Translations under genes and position numbers: made by a program
Shown: positions 24,213 through 35,188 of the stretch, piece after piece
Layout: the number at the start of each line of letters is the position of its first letter
Numbering within the stretch: the stretch's first letter is position 1
Notes under the pieces: generated by a model
Told to the model about the DNA's origin: nothing
Databases searched by the model: none
Seen by the model: the letters and a program-made list of their open reading frames with translations, nothing else
From: Mercurialis annua
Lineage: Eukaryota > Streptophyta > Magnoliopsida > Malpighiales > Euphorbiaceae
Direction of reading: 5' to 3'
Assembly: GCF_937616625.2 (NCBI RefSeq)
Contig: NC_065572.1
Span: 68,508,653 to 68,572,652, forward strand
Length of the DNA stretch: 64,000 nucleotides

Positions 24213-24351
24213 TAAAACAAATACTAATAGTATGAGAGTTTTACAGTAGGATAAACCTTCAATTAATAGTATTGCTACGAAGATCAAGTCATGAATCTTG
24301 CATATAAAATAAAATCAATAAAAAATTTAAAAAATTGTCATTTAATGCAAG

Positions 24352-24966
24352 GTCTGTTTGGTTCAGCTGTTTCTTATAACTGGTGGCTGTTAGTTGTTAC
24401 TGATAACTGTTAGCTGTTGGTTGTTAGCTGATAGACCATAAATATTTATTGAGATTTAATTAGCTGTAGCTATTTATATATAAAATGATTGTAAAAGGCA
24501 TAACTTTTATTTTTATTTATATAAATACATATATATTATCTAATAAAAATATTAATAATTATTTTTTTATAAGAAGCAATATATAGTTTAAATTTATTTC
24601 GTATTTTTTTAATAAACTTATAATAAATTTTCAAAAAATTATTAAATTATAGTTGTTTTAATATAAATAAAATAATTATATATAATTTATAAATGATTAG
24701 AGTGTTTACAAATAATCTAAATAATTTTATATAATAAAAAATTGATATATTCTAATAGGGGTAATTTTGTCTATTTAATTAAAAATATTGAAACAGCTAT
24801 CAGTTATTGGCAAAAACTCCAAAATGGAACTTTTCAAACCGCAGTTGTTGGAGGTTCAAAAAGCTCCAAAAAAACTCTAAAAAGAAAAAATCACCAAACA
24901 CTTTGGTGAAACTTTTTGAAAAGCAAAAGTTATAAATTCCACCAAAAAGCTGAACCAAACACTCCC
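24352..24966. mobile_element. hAT-like non-autonomous element
   Basis: The left end (gtctgtttggttcagctgtt) and the reverse-complemented right end (agtgtttggttcagcttttt) match the common hAT-type terminal sequence GTTTGGTTCAGC. Interior is AT-rich and non-coding. The flanking 8-mers (ttaatgca / ttaacatg) match only partly, so the duplication is not confirmed. Confidence 0.55.
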
Positions 24967-24969
24967 TTA

Positions 24970-26116
24970 ACATGTGCATTAAAGTCAACTAGAATTGAAA
25001 TTAATTTAATGGAAATTTAGCTAATCTAAAATTTATACTATATCATTTTATGTATTAATAGTGGATAAATTAGCATATTACCCAATCAGGCGCCTATTGC
25101 CACAACTATTCATATCAATATTTTGAGAATACGAAGGAAAGGCCGGTTATTGGATCATTTACTGATTTAAGCCTGATAATCTCTAATTTTTCTTAGCATT
25201 TTACTATATTTTTGTTATAGTATACAAATATAGTTTACTTAAAAAAATGAGATCATAGGTGTAAGAAATAAAGAAAGAGGTAGCATAGATGAAGAATAAT
25301 TGTAGGGAGCTGAATAGTATGAGAAGGACTTTTTCACTTACCCCGCCCGACCATTATTTGATGGGCATGTCCTTTAAGACTGTCATCTTTCTCAATTATA
25401 CCCCCACCTCGTGATCCCCCTTCCTTCCCCAAACAAAAGTGTTTTTATTCCCCATGTGTTCGTGTGTATTTATGTAGGCCAGTCCTCAGACATTTCTATA
25501 TCATTATCATACTTCTTTCGGTACGGAGTATATGAAGTGTCCCAAACGAGTCTTAATTATGAAACGATACTTGTAAAATCTCATATTTAATTTAATTGTC
25601 ATTCGAACCGGATAGATTTTTTGCATAAAATAAAAATATAATCCTAAATTTTAAACAACTGCATACACACGTTACGATTTGAACCTGCAATCTCATCGTG
25701 AGAGCGCTTTGAGGATTCATTATCATGCTTTTCCATATAGCAAAGGTGATCAAACTGCCGGATCGGTCATTGGTTTAGAAATCAAATGGGCAACCATAGT
25801 TTCTAGTTCAACCGATATAACTCTCAATTCTACCGATCGGGTAAAATTATAGAAAAATATTGAAATGGATGGTTTGTAGTTTAACCTCTGATTCAATTGG
25901 TTCAAGTTTTGGTTTAATTGGGGCCAAGTTGCAGCTTATGCGAGAGATGAGGAAGATGATTTTTAAAGATTACTTCTTGAAAAAGATAATTCTAGGCAAT
26001 AATGACCCTAATGATTAAAAAATTAAATTTTAGATCTATGCTGCTATGCATATGCTAATAAAAGCTAAAAGTAACAGCAATATTGAAACATTATTTTCCC
26101 ATTTTGATACAATCAT
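24970..26116. other. Intergenic, no gene seen
   Basis: A (C/G)GGTT-rich decayed element fragment lies at about 25750-25935 (gatcggtcattggttt, aaccgatataact, aattggttcaagttttgg). No coding region. Confidence 0.4.
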
Positions 26117-26131
26117 TCCATAAACAAATTG

Positions 26132-26265
26132 TCAATGTGGGCCTAGCCTAAATGGCTAAGGCGTCTCTAAGTGCATCGAGAGGTTGTGGGTTCTAAAGAG
26201 TCGGTAACTAACAACTAACATGAGACTCTAAAGAGTCGATTTCCACCTTTGATAAAAAAAAAAAA
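26132..26265 (+). mobile_element. tRNA-derived SINE with perfect target duplication
   Basis: A perfect 15-bp duplication tccataaacaaattg flanks it (26117-26131 and 26266-26280). The head has an A box (TAGCCTAAATGGC) at about 26145-26157 and a degenerate B-box-like GGTTGTGGGTTCTA. It ends in an A-run (26254-26265). 134 bp. The perfect duplication points to a fairly young insertion. Confidence 0.88.
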
Positions 26266-26611
26266 TCCATAAACAAATTGCAACATTTAACATGTCAGAC
26301 AGGAGTGTAAAATAAAATTTGTACCTACTTCTCTTATCACCACTGCATTTTCCATAGAAAATATCAAAATTGGCCTATTAAATGGTTCAAGACCCCCCTC
26401 TGCAAGTTGTTTCTTATAAAGGCTGACAATAAACAAAGTCTCAACCTCTCCAATTCTGCATACCAGAGTCAGATTCTAATTTTATTTCTACTAGCGAGAT
26501 TCTGACTATGATTTATGTAAAACAAACTTCACGTACATGCCACTGCTATATTAACCACAGAGTAGGTCTCTCAATAATTTTAAGACGAGCACAAGATAAA
26601 CTACACAAAAC

Positions 26612-26795
26612 TAAGAGTAATTATTTAACGCAACAGTTATGCCACGTTCTTCATGCAACAAACCAATGAGACATTTGTAATATTAAAATATTTAATGATA
26701 AAAATTAAACAAGCATTAACATTCACATATTACAAACATTTCATTAGTTTGTTGCACAAATGACGTGGCACAATGTTGCGTGGAATAATCATTCC
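26612..26795. mobile_element. Short foldback MITE
   Basis: Arms of about 65 bp are inverted copies. The left attatttaacgcaacagtta..gccacgt matches the right acgtggcacaatgttgcgtg..aataat, with cgcaaca, gccacgt and gcaacaaac shared. Superfamily unassigned; no clear target duplication. Confidence 0.65.
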
Positions 26796-26991
26796 AAAAC
26801 TAAACACAAGTTACAAGAACAAATCAATCATAGATCATAAGTAAAATCAAGACCAATGTATCAAATTGTGCAACTGAACTATAAAGGTGAGAATAAACAG
26901 TTACTATAGTAATTGAAGATTGCAGCACTAATGTTTAGTATTTCAGTCAGAGTAAGATATAGACAATACCTAGGGACAAAAATGGCTTCCA

Positions 26992-29684
26992 TCACAAATC
27001 TTGTTGTGGTATATACCGTAGGCTGATTTTGATGGTTCCTGCAAGACCAGCGGTGATCACAGTGACAAGTCTCCTCCTAGTTCGTGAATGACCGTCTCTA
27101 GTTTCCGTAACATATCTGGTGATAGAAAGAAACCAAATATAATCAGAATTGCAACTAAGGTAATACATATATCGATTTATAGGCATTTATCAACCCTTCA
27201 ATGGCTAGAATGTATGTGCTCTTTTGGATTGTTTCACACAAGTAATTTCCAGTTTCATAGCTGACACGGTATCTATTTTTATGAACATGTACCCCATGTA
27301 TGAGTGAAGCTTCACTTACAGTGGCTCATAAATTACAGCACCTATGTTTATCTTCAGCAGCATAATGCAGCAGAACAGGAGAATGATAAGAATAAAGGCC
27401 ATCAGGTTTTGACTCGTAAACCACGCTATTGTCTCAACTTTGTTTTAGTGAGCTCAGTGTTTAAAGAAAGTATAAATCAGTAGTGCTTATGTTTTGCTGA
27501 TAAAAATCAGAGAATAAGGAGAAATTTACTAACCATAGAAAGGAGAACCAGTTGCACAACCCTGCAAGAAGAAAAAAAACACACGAAGTATAGTAACAAA
27601 AACTGACATTTAGATGAAACTGAAATGACAAAATTTAGGCACAAAAGATGCTGTTGAAGAATAACGATAACATTTTAAGCAATTTCCACATGCTCCACCT
27701 CTTGTGGGAGACCCAGCTATTCTATCACTCTTGATATGATGAATACTGATCAAAAGTGATTTTCATGACAATAGAAAATGATATTAAATAATAGCCAGAT
27801 GAAGTTACGAGCAGAACATATTTTGAAGATGAAAAATACCACTGCTTGAGTATTAAGACAAAGTGCCTCAGGTGCTTTTGTTGGTTCTGCAGCATTTAAA
27901 CATTTAGAAAGTATAAGAATTAGCATAAACTACATTTTCTATATGGCAAAGAGCCAGCTTTCATTTTCACAACTAATCACTGTACCTTCTTCAGTCTTGT
28001 TGCATTTGTCAAAAAGAAGAGCGGTGAAACTAGAGGGTAAGGGAGTAGAAGGTACTTCTGAGCCGTGTACGGATAGCAGTTTCTCCGGACATGTGCTTTT
28101 CACACTTTCATTACTTGATAAGTGCTGTAATGCAGTCACATTGCTCAATTCCTCAGTGCGCCTATGTTCAACAGTTCCAAAAATCAGTTACGATCATCTG
28201 ATATGTGATCATTTGTGACACTAAACTCAAGACACCGAAGTGCTATCATAATTAAAAAAAATGATATTTCATCACCTCTCATAAGTAGCAGTCCTCGATA
28301 AGTTCTCAGATGGAGATGTCAGTTCTGATCCAACACTTCTGGTTCCTTTCAAACCTTCCTAGTGTAGAAATAAAGAAAGCAAAACCTTAGAGCATAACAG
28401 CCTCCGATTCGAATTTCTACGAATCTGTAGTAAAATACTAATTAGCTTTAAGTAGCCAATGATGGGCTTTTTCTTCCTCTATGTCCTTATCGTTTACAAG
28501 TTAGAATTATTCTCTTTAGATTACTGCAGTAATATCAGACGTAATGTATTATATGTAGCATATGTAACAGATCAAATGTGGCTGCACCTTTAAGGACTTT
28601 ATGAATGTTTGTGATTCAGAAGATGATGAAAATTGCATAGCGAACTTTTGGACCTGCAAATCACACTATATGTTAGCTTAAGTATAAGTGCAATACAGAG
28701 AGGGTAAAGCAAACTTCAAAACATAGGGTAATGAGGATGGCGATAAAAATAGCAACTTAAATCTGCTCATTTAGCTTATTAAGATATATATCATAATATG
28801 ACAAATAATAAGTCATGCAGATGGCGCTTCTTAACATGATCTTAAATTACATAAGGTCATTAATTTTGGTAGCATTTCCAGTTACAATATGTGTGCAAAT
28901 AGGTATGTTATACTCAGTGGAAGATTTATGGTAGGGCAAGAAATTATATCTCGGCCCCAAGAATCTAGAAATGCCTCAAACTAGCTTCACTAAAAAATTG
29001 AATTAGGAACGGAAGCTTGCCTGGCCTGAACTATCTTTGTAACTTGCAAAGACAACTCTGCTACCTCTAACAGGGCATTCACTAAGACACGCCACTTGCG
29101 GCCAAGAGAAAATCAACCTGGATATGTAGTGTTCTTCCTGTCAGAGATTCATAAAATAACCCTGTTCAATCAGTAGTCATCCAATAACTTCATCAAAATC
29201 AAGATAAAGTGAGATAGCCATTATAATCTGGAAATTCCCCAAACCCTAAAAAACAATTTAACATCTTATATTAATAAAACCCCTAATTCCTAAGTGACCT
29301 AAAAATAACACTAAGACAAATTGTTAATAACAAAATAGCTCCACCACTATAAAAACTAACATTTCCAACAATAAGAATAAAACCTTAATGAAGAGTCCAA
29401 TGATAACGAGCACTCACGTAGACTTTGCCTTGAAACAAGACGATAAGGACCGGCCCGCAAGCAGTTTGATTACAGTTAAGATGCAGAACGGCCGTTGAAG
29501 AAGAAGAAGAAGAGAGCCATTTGCCATGTGGATTGTTTCTTGTGCATCTTTTAGTAAGAGGAATGAGATGGGCAGACTTTGATTTGGCGAGAGGAAAGCA
29601 AAAGAATCGAGAGTAGTGTATCAGCCATAAGTTTTTCAGCGCTGCTTCTTCGTTAGGGTTTTGCGAGGGTTCCATTCCCGCCAT
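26992..29684 (-). CDS. PHS1: POOR HOMOLOGOUS SYNAPSIS 1-like meiotic protein (9 exons)
   Basis: Exons (minus, 5' to 3'): 29418-29684, 29021-29137, 28588-28653, 28276-28358, 27986-28161, 27840-27886, 27534-27561, 27320-27425, 26992-27115. They join in phase to 337 residues. PHS1 is a plant meiosis factor needed for homologous pairing and for controlling RAD50 nuclear entry. Diagnostic stretches are WLIHYSRFFCFP, GKVY|EEHYISRLIFSWPQ, CPVRGSRVVFASYKD, VQKFAMQFSSSSESQTFIKSLK and LPSSFTALLF, in the order I recall for the family. The last three exons encode a hydrophobic run (FILIILLFCCIMLL) and a basic tail that I do not recognise from PHS1, so the C-terminus is less certain. Intron 2 appears to use a GC donor. 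Confidence 0.8.
29000..29024 (-). other. GC-AG intron donor in the PHS1-like gene
   Basis: Exon 2 ends GGC CAG at 29021 and the minus-strand intron starts GCAAGC. No GT donor nearby keeps the frame into exon 3 (VQKFAM). The sequence AG|GCAAGC is the usual context of functional GC donors. Confidence 0.65.
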
Positions 29685-29807
29685 TTTTGGTCCTCTCTGC
29701 TTGTTAGTTGTTACTTGCCTGTTGTATTGTTGTTTTTTTCTTTTTATTTGAATATTAGTGGGTGCAATTTTGAATTTTCAAAATATAGACCCCATCTTGG
29801 GTAAAAA

Positions 29808-30090
29808 AAAAGTCAAGTTCAAATTAAATTATGAATTTTAGCACAATTTGCAATTACAATAACAATTTTAAAACTTGAGAAATCAGTCAATTATTCTTGT
29901 ATTTTGACAAATTAAAACACCAAACTATTTTTCGGTCAAAAAAACGTTGACATGAGTGTTTTTTTAACCGAAATGAATTGGTGTTACGATATGTTAAAAA
30001 CTGAAAATTAGTGATTGATTTTTCCAAATTTTAAAATTCGTGATAATTTTAAAACACGTTAAAATTCATAATTTATTTTGCAATTAATCC
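29808..30090. mobile_element. Probable foldback TIR element
   Basis: 'aaattatgaattttagcac' on the left is mirrored by 'cgttaaaattcataattt' on the right, with further subterminal inverted similarity (caatttgcaatta / taattgcaaaa). A-rich flanks prevent a firm target-duplication call. Confidence 0.4.
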
Positions 30091-30489
30091 TAAAAAAATT
30101 GTCTCATTCAGGTTAACATTTAATTTTTTTAGCTAACAAAATTATTTATTTATACTACTTAAAATGATATAAATAAATTATCTATTTGTTAATTAAAAAT
30201 GTGATAAAAATATTATTTAATAAAAAATTACACAATGATATTTAAATTTATTTAATTTTATAGGTTAATTATCTCGAATACATTCTTAAAATTTTAAAAA
30301 TAGTTCATTCATCTACAAAACAGAACATTAACATTGTTTGGAAGAAACATATAATTGAAATACTAATTAAAAAAAATACGATTTAAACATTAGAAGATAT
30401 ATTTAGAAAAAATCTTACGGATCCGTACTTTATTCATGAATCTATATTGAAAAGGTTAAATGTTTTATCTTCAACTTCTTATATTCTAA

Positions 30490-31200
30490 CTTCTGAATGG
30501 ACTACCACGCAAAGAAAGGCCTGAAGCCATGGCTGCAGTATTTAGACTTTCTGAGTTTCCATCCTGAAGTCAACTATGGAGACAAGCATTGCATCTTCTC
30601 TTTTGAGTGAGGTCTTCTCCAACCATTGATGATTATAAGTAACTAGACCTTATTTCAGTTAACTTTGTGCCTTGTTCTCTAGAATTGGCAACAATGGCAG
30701 GGCTCTAGTTAAGTTCTTCCGGAGCTCAAGTCTGTATAACTTCAAGATTACGAGAGGGATACCTTCACTGGTATCGTTGCTCAAGTTTATTAGAGGATGT
30801 AAGCAGGAAAAAATAAAAAACAGCTGGGCAAAGAAATATTCAAAGCTAGTGGATTTCCCGAGGTTCAGCTTTGCATCTCATGTTATAGAGGAATTAACAG
30901 ATCTTGAAGAATGAGCATTTCCAAGCTTACAATACCTCCACTTCCACAACTGCTGGAGTGCAGGGATGCTCCCTGAAGATTTCGTTTGTTGCTACCTTGA
31001 ATCTGCTGGCTTTGCTCGATGAACGCACCCAAAAGTTGAAACCTGATGGAGGAAGGAATTTAACAAGATCGGTCACATTGCAACAAAATCATTCACCCCG
31101 GTGTCTATTCTGAGTTTGATACCCCACCTCAAACCCAAGAGGCATTTGAACAACAAAGTTGCGGCTTGGGGTACTTCATTAAAGTAATTGAAAAGCAAGT
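30490..31200 (+). pseudogene. Coding-like remnant, unidentified
   Basis: Non-random codon texture in broken frames. One frame gives AKKGLKPWLQYLDFLSFHPE near 30505-30570. Another, after a good acceptor (ttgttctctag, about 30680), gives RALVKFFRSSSLYNF. A third at 30920-31160 gives LQYLHFHNCWSAGMLPEDFV, with in-frame stops further on. The balanced base composition stands out from the AT-rich flanks. I do not recognise the family. It looks like a decayed gene or gene fragment rather than an expressed one. Confidence 0.4.
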
Positions 31201-31570
31201 TGTTCTGAGAAAAATCAGAAACTACTCTATGCATACTCCTATCTATGTCTTGAAATTTCTCTTATGATATGAGATGTACAAATGGGAAACTTACTCTACT
31301 ACACAGAAAAAGTAAAGGTAAATTATCAATATTTTGTGCATACTTTGCAAATACTTTAACACACTATTTTGTTATAAGTAGTGGTGTTTGTCATAAATCA
31401 TTAACTAAATTAATGCAAATAAAACCAGACGATATGAGACATGAAAAAGAAACCAGAATATAACTAATTTTCAACTAGTAATGTAAACTGGCTTTACCTT
31501 GGGGTTAAACATCCTGTGCATGATCTGAATTGAGGAGAATCTGAGATGCAAATAATAATTATTTCAACGA

Positions 31571-33241
31571 TTAACTTTGACCACCACCTATCCAACTAAC
31601 ACCAGGTATTTTCCTTCCTCCAGCATTTAATAAATTATCTCTCGTCTTTTTCGCATCATCCCACCTCCCCTCACCGGCATAAATATTGGAAAGCATAACT
31701 CTATAAGCACCTTTTCTGGGCTCATTATCAAAGAGCTGCTGAGATACAATTTCTGCCAACTTAGTATTGCCATAGATATCACAGCATGATAATAGTGCTC
31801 CCCAAATTCCATTGTCTACTGGTTGCTTCGATGATAAGATAAAATTATAGGCCTCTTCCAACTGCCCTGCTGATCCTAAGAGCTTTACCATGTGAACATA
31901 ATGTTCCGTACTAGCTGGAATGCAAAAATCTTCCATCATTCTCTTGAAAATTCTCCAACCATCTTTCACAAGTCCAGCATGACAGCAACAACAAAGAAGA
32001 GCGGAGAATGTAGATTCATCCGGCTTCAACCCTTGCTCTAGCATCTCTTCAAAAAGTTTAAAAGCATCAGCTGAAATTCCGTTGAAACCAAGCCCTGAAA
32101 TTATCGAATTGTAGGAAACAGCATTTTTGTTTATTGTATTATCAAAGACACGAATTCCCCATCTAACAAAACCACACTTCATATACATATTTATAAGGGC
32201 AGAAGAAACCATAATATTAGATTCATATCCATGTCGAAAAACATAACCATGTATCTCAACGCCAGGTCTCAAATTCGCCAAATGGGCAGCAGCTGCCAAT
32301 ATACTGGCAATTAAAATGGGATCCGCCCTTCTACCCTCTATAGTTAAATTCCTATAGAGCATCATTGCCTTAGTATGATCTCCAGACTGACAATACCCAG
32401 TTATCAAAGCAGACCATGCAACTAAATCAGGCTGCGATAAACTGCTAAAAACATTATACGCTGAACTCATGCACTTGAATCTTGCATACATACTTACAAG
32501 CGCACCACCTACATAAGCATTAAAATCAAAGCCACTTTTCAAGCAAAGACCATGAATTCCTTGACCGATTCCCAGCAAATTAAACTCCATTAATCCCGAA
32601 ATTAGACCAACCAAAGAGAATCCATCTGGCTGCTGCTTCCCGTCTCCTCGCATTTCATTAAACAACTTCAACCCTTTACTCCAAAACCCACAATAACTAT
32701 AACAAGAAATCATAGAATTCCACAAAACTAAATCCGGCTCACAAATCCGTGCAAACACAATGCTAGCTTCACTAACATAGTTCAACTTTGAATAAGCCGT
32801 CACCAACGCACTACAACAAACAGAATCAAATCCCAACCCAGATATAACCACTCCTCCATGTAAAATTCTTAAGCTGTCTATATCAAAGTTCTCGTGGCAA
32901 GCTCGAATAAGACACGCATACGTAAAGTTATCAGGCCTTATTTCGGTTCCTAGCATCCTTTTATACATGAATAGCGCTTCATAAAATTTATGGGCACGAG
33001 CATAAGCTCGAATAATGGAATTCCAAAGGAAAACACTTGGTTGAGGAGTTCTATCGAACAGGTTGCGTGCAGAGCAAAGATTACCGTTTAATGCATAGAA
33101 TCTAGTGATTTTAGTTGCGTAAAATGGGTCGCGTGGCAGATGGGATGTAGTGATTAGCAAAGAATGTAATTGCTTAGTTCTGGATAGTGTTTGATGGGGT
33201 TTTGTGAGCTCTACGATAAGCGAGGGAAAATGAATGGGCAT
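31571..33241 (-). CDS. Pentatricopeptide repeat protein, PLS class with E-type tail
   Basis: 556 residues, one exon, no DYW domain. PPR proteins bind organellar RNA; PLS-E members are mostly C-to-U editing factors. Repeated units are visible from about residue 40, e.g. LWNSIIRAYARAHKFYEALF, PDNFTYACLIRAC, CSALVTAYSKLN, LWNSMISCYSYCGF, PDLVAWSALITGYCQSG and SYNSIISGLGFNG. The C-terminal part (IWGALLSCCDIYGNTKLAE, YRVMLSNIYAGEGRWDDAKK, PGVSWI) is the E domain; the chain stops right after it. The overall look recalls the Arabidopsis At1g64310 protein, from memory. The N-terminus (SRTKQLHSLLITT) is the usual PLS lead-in; targeting is not obvious. The start at 33241 is the first Met of the open frame. 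Confidence 0.92.
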   Translation of the reverse strand: MPIHFPSLIVELTKPHQTLSRTKQLHSLLITTSHLPRDPFYATKITRFYALNGNLCSARNLFDRTPQPSVFLWNSIIRAYARAHKFYEALFMYKRMLGTEIRPDNFTYACLIRACHENFDIDSLRILHGGVVISGLGFDSVCCSALVTAYSKLNYVSEASIVFARICEPDLVLWNSMISCYSYCGFWSKGLKLFNEMRGDGKQQPDGFSLVGLISGLMEFNLLGIGQGIHGLCLKSGFDFNAYVGGALVSMYARFKCMSSAYNVFSSLSQPDLVAWSALITGYCQSGDHTKAMMLYRNLTIEGRRADPILIASILAAAAHLANLRPGVEIHGYVFRHGYESNIMVSSALINMYMKCGFVRWGIRVFDNTINKNAVSYNSIISGLGFNGISADAFKLFEEMLEQGLKPDESTFSALLCCCCHAGLVKDGWRIFKRMMEDFCIPASTEHYVHMVKLLGSAGQLEEAYNFILSSKQPVDNGIWGALLSCCDIYGNTKLAEIVSQQLFDNEPRKGAYRVMLSNIYAGEGRWDDAKKTRDNLLNAGGRKIPGVSWIGGGQS

Positions 33242-33489
33242 TTATGAATTTGATTTGCAGTTAGTCCGGTTTCGCGCAAAATCTTTTGTTATTTAAACGA
33301 GGCCGTTTGTCAGGTCCTCAGCATGTGGGAGTTTTATTTAAAAAAAAAAGGAACGACATGCCGTTGCATAAATTTTCAGAATTGTGCATATTTTTTAAAG
33401 CTGCCTTTAGTTCTATGGAAGTTCTATGAACTAGCAGGTGAGACTGCTTATGAACCATAAAGCGGACATGTTAAGCAGCCAATATGGCC

Positions 33490-33880
33490 GGCGGAGGAGC
33501 TATGGGAGATCAAAATGATGCTCCCCGGCTTTGGTGGGGCGGCGCGGTGGCGGTGATGGAAATGATCTTAAGCTCCGGATTGACAATAATTTATTGGCAG
33601 CAATACCCTCAGGATGTTGCATCCTGAGCCATCTACAAACTTGGAAACTTGCAATAAACTCTTTCTGCCACCTTTCAGGCCATGAGAAAATGACCTCATT
33701 ATGTATGTTGAGTGGTGTTGTGGTCATTCTGATGTTCAACTTATAAATTGTGATGGTCATAATGTTGAGTTTATTGAGAAAATGCCCCACAATTTATGAC
33801 CATCACAATGACCACAACACAACATACACAAAGTAACCACCAAGAATTACTTGACCATGTTACAAGGAAAGTACAAGAGT
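33490..33880. other. Intergenic spacer with small inverted repeats
   Basis: Includes a GC-rich patch (33490-33560) and an imperfect inverted repeat: gttgtggtcattctgatg near 33716-33733 against catcacaatgaccacaac near 33801-33818. Open frames here are short and overlap on both strands, with no family resemblance, so I do not call a gene. Confidence 0.45.
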
Positions 33881-34104
33881 AATTTCTTGATGTTCATTTC
33901 CTCATCATGCTCGACAGATTAGCCAACGACAAGTCAGTTCATTGATGATAAAAACATAAACAGCAAAAAATACAAAATTTTCCACTCAAAAAGCAAGAAC
34001 TGGATGACAAAAAAAAAGTCAAATATTGATTCATTGAGGAATAAACACAAACAGATAAACAGCATCAATACAATTTCACAAACAATAACCAAAAACCTGC
34101 CCAA

Positions 34105-35091
34105 CTAACTCCTAAAAGGCCTCCACAAATCAACATAAAACCTCAAAGACTTCGGAAGCAACTTCCTCCAAGAATCAAGATCAGGCAATTTACCGGTAAG
34201 AGCAACAGAGCTGTCATCTTGTCTACACCCAACATTCAAAACAAAAACATCATCAAAAACACTACCCATTGCTTTCAACGTCTCCTCCATTACAACATCC
34301 CCATCTCGTCTCTTATCCTCCGGTTCGACGCACCGCCCTCCGACATTAATCATAATCCTCCCGTCTTTCCTCAAACACTTCCTCAACTCCACCCATGTAT
34401 TAGGATCTTGAAGCTCAGGTATCACACTACCTTTACTAAAAAGATCAACAATTATCCCTGAAAACTTTTCTTTAACATTACATTTCAAATCCAATGCATT
34501 GTCAATGTAAATAAAAAGCCTGTTAGAATGGTCTTTTTCAAGCTTGTCAAGACCAAAATACTTTCTCCCAACTGAAATAACAGACGGGTCAAGCTCCCAT
34601 CCGTGGATACCCACGTCCGGGTAAAGCTCTAGTATTATCCGGGCGGCGGAGCCAGCTCCGAACCCGAGAATTGCGATGGGTCCGGGCGGTAGAAGAGGCG
34701 GCAGAGTGGCGAACACGTCGTAATAAGTGTTGGTGAGGAGTTTATACCGGTAAAAAACGCTGTGGATGTTTCCGGGGGAGTCTAGGAGGAGGAGTCGTGA
34801 CCCAGCAAATGGGTGATCGGCTTTCCGGGAGATTTCGAGGATACGAATGTAATTGTGTCTTGATTTGAATTTTGCTATCATTTTTACGTCTTCAATTGGG
34901 ATTCCACTGTCTTGCTCCTGGGTTTTGGTTGGTTGGGATTTTGATGCTGATGTTATAATTGGGTAGGGTTTAATGGGATTTTTGGGGGTTTTGAGGAAGA
35001 ATTGGAGGTTTGTTGGGTGTTCATGGCGGGAAAATTGAATTGGGTAGCGGTTAAACGGTCTGATTTGGAGTGGATCTAGTGTAAGGAGCAT
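34105..35091 (-). CDS. SAM-dependent methyltransferase-like protein, spermidine-synthase fold, probable plastid targeting
   Basis: 328 residues, one exon. Residues about 1-60 are rich in S/T/K/R/P and poor in acidic residues (TSASKSQPTKTQ), like a transit peptide. The Rossmann domain has motif I AILGFGAGSAARIILELYP at about 143-161, followed by the acidic strand end GWELD (about 166-170) and GIIVDLFSKGSVIPEL. RIMINVGG marks a later strand. The nucleotide/SAM pocket is of the polyamine synthase-like type, but the aspartate pair for the amine substrate is not evident, so polyamine synthesis should not be assumed. From memory, the Arabidopsis gene next to LOB (At5g63100) encodes such a protein. 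Substrate unknown. Confidence 0.85.
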   Translation of the reverse strand: MLLTLDPLQIRPFNRYPIQFSRHEHPTNLQFFLKTPKNPIKPYPIITSASKSQPTKTQEQDSGIPIEDVKMIAKFKSRHNYIRILEISRKADHPFAGSRLLLLDSPGNIHSVFYRYKLLTNTYYDVFATLPPLLPPGPIAILGFGAGSAARIILELYPDVGIHGWELDPSVISVGRKYFGLDKLEKDHSNRLFIYIDNALDLKCNVKEKFSGIIVDLFSKGSVIPELQDPNTWVELRKCLRKDGRIMINVGGRCVEPEDKRRDGDVVMEETLKAMGSVFDDVFVLNVGCRQDDSSVALTGKLPDLDSWRKLLPKSLRFYVDLWRPFRS

Positions 35092-35188
35092 TGCTTAGTT
35101 CTGATATGTTCAGCTCTTTCAGGCCGTGATATATTTATACGGGGAAGAATAAAATAACAAATACACTCCTGATATTTACTTCTCGAAA

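Noticed and set aside
33500..33790. 96-codon minus-strand frame
   Set aside because: No recognisable domain, overlaps an inverted repeat, and an overlapping frame exists on the other strand.
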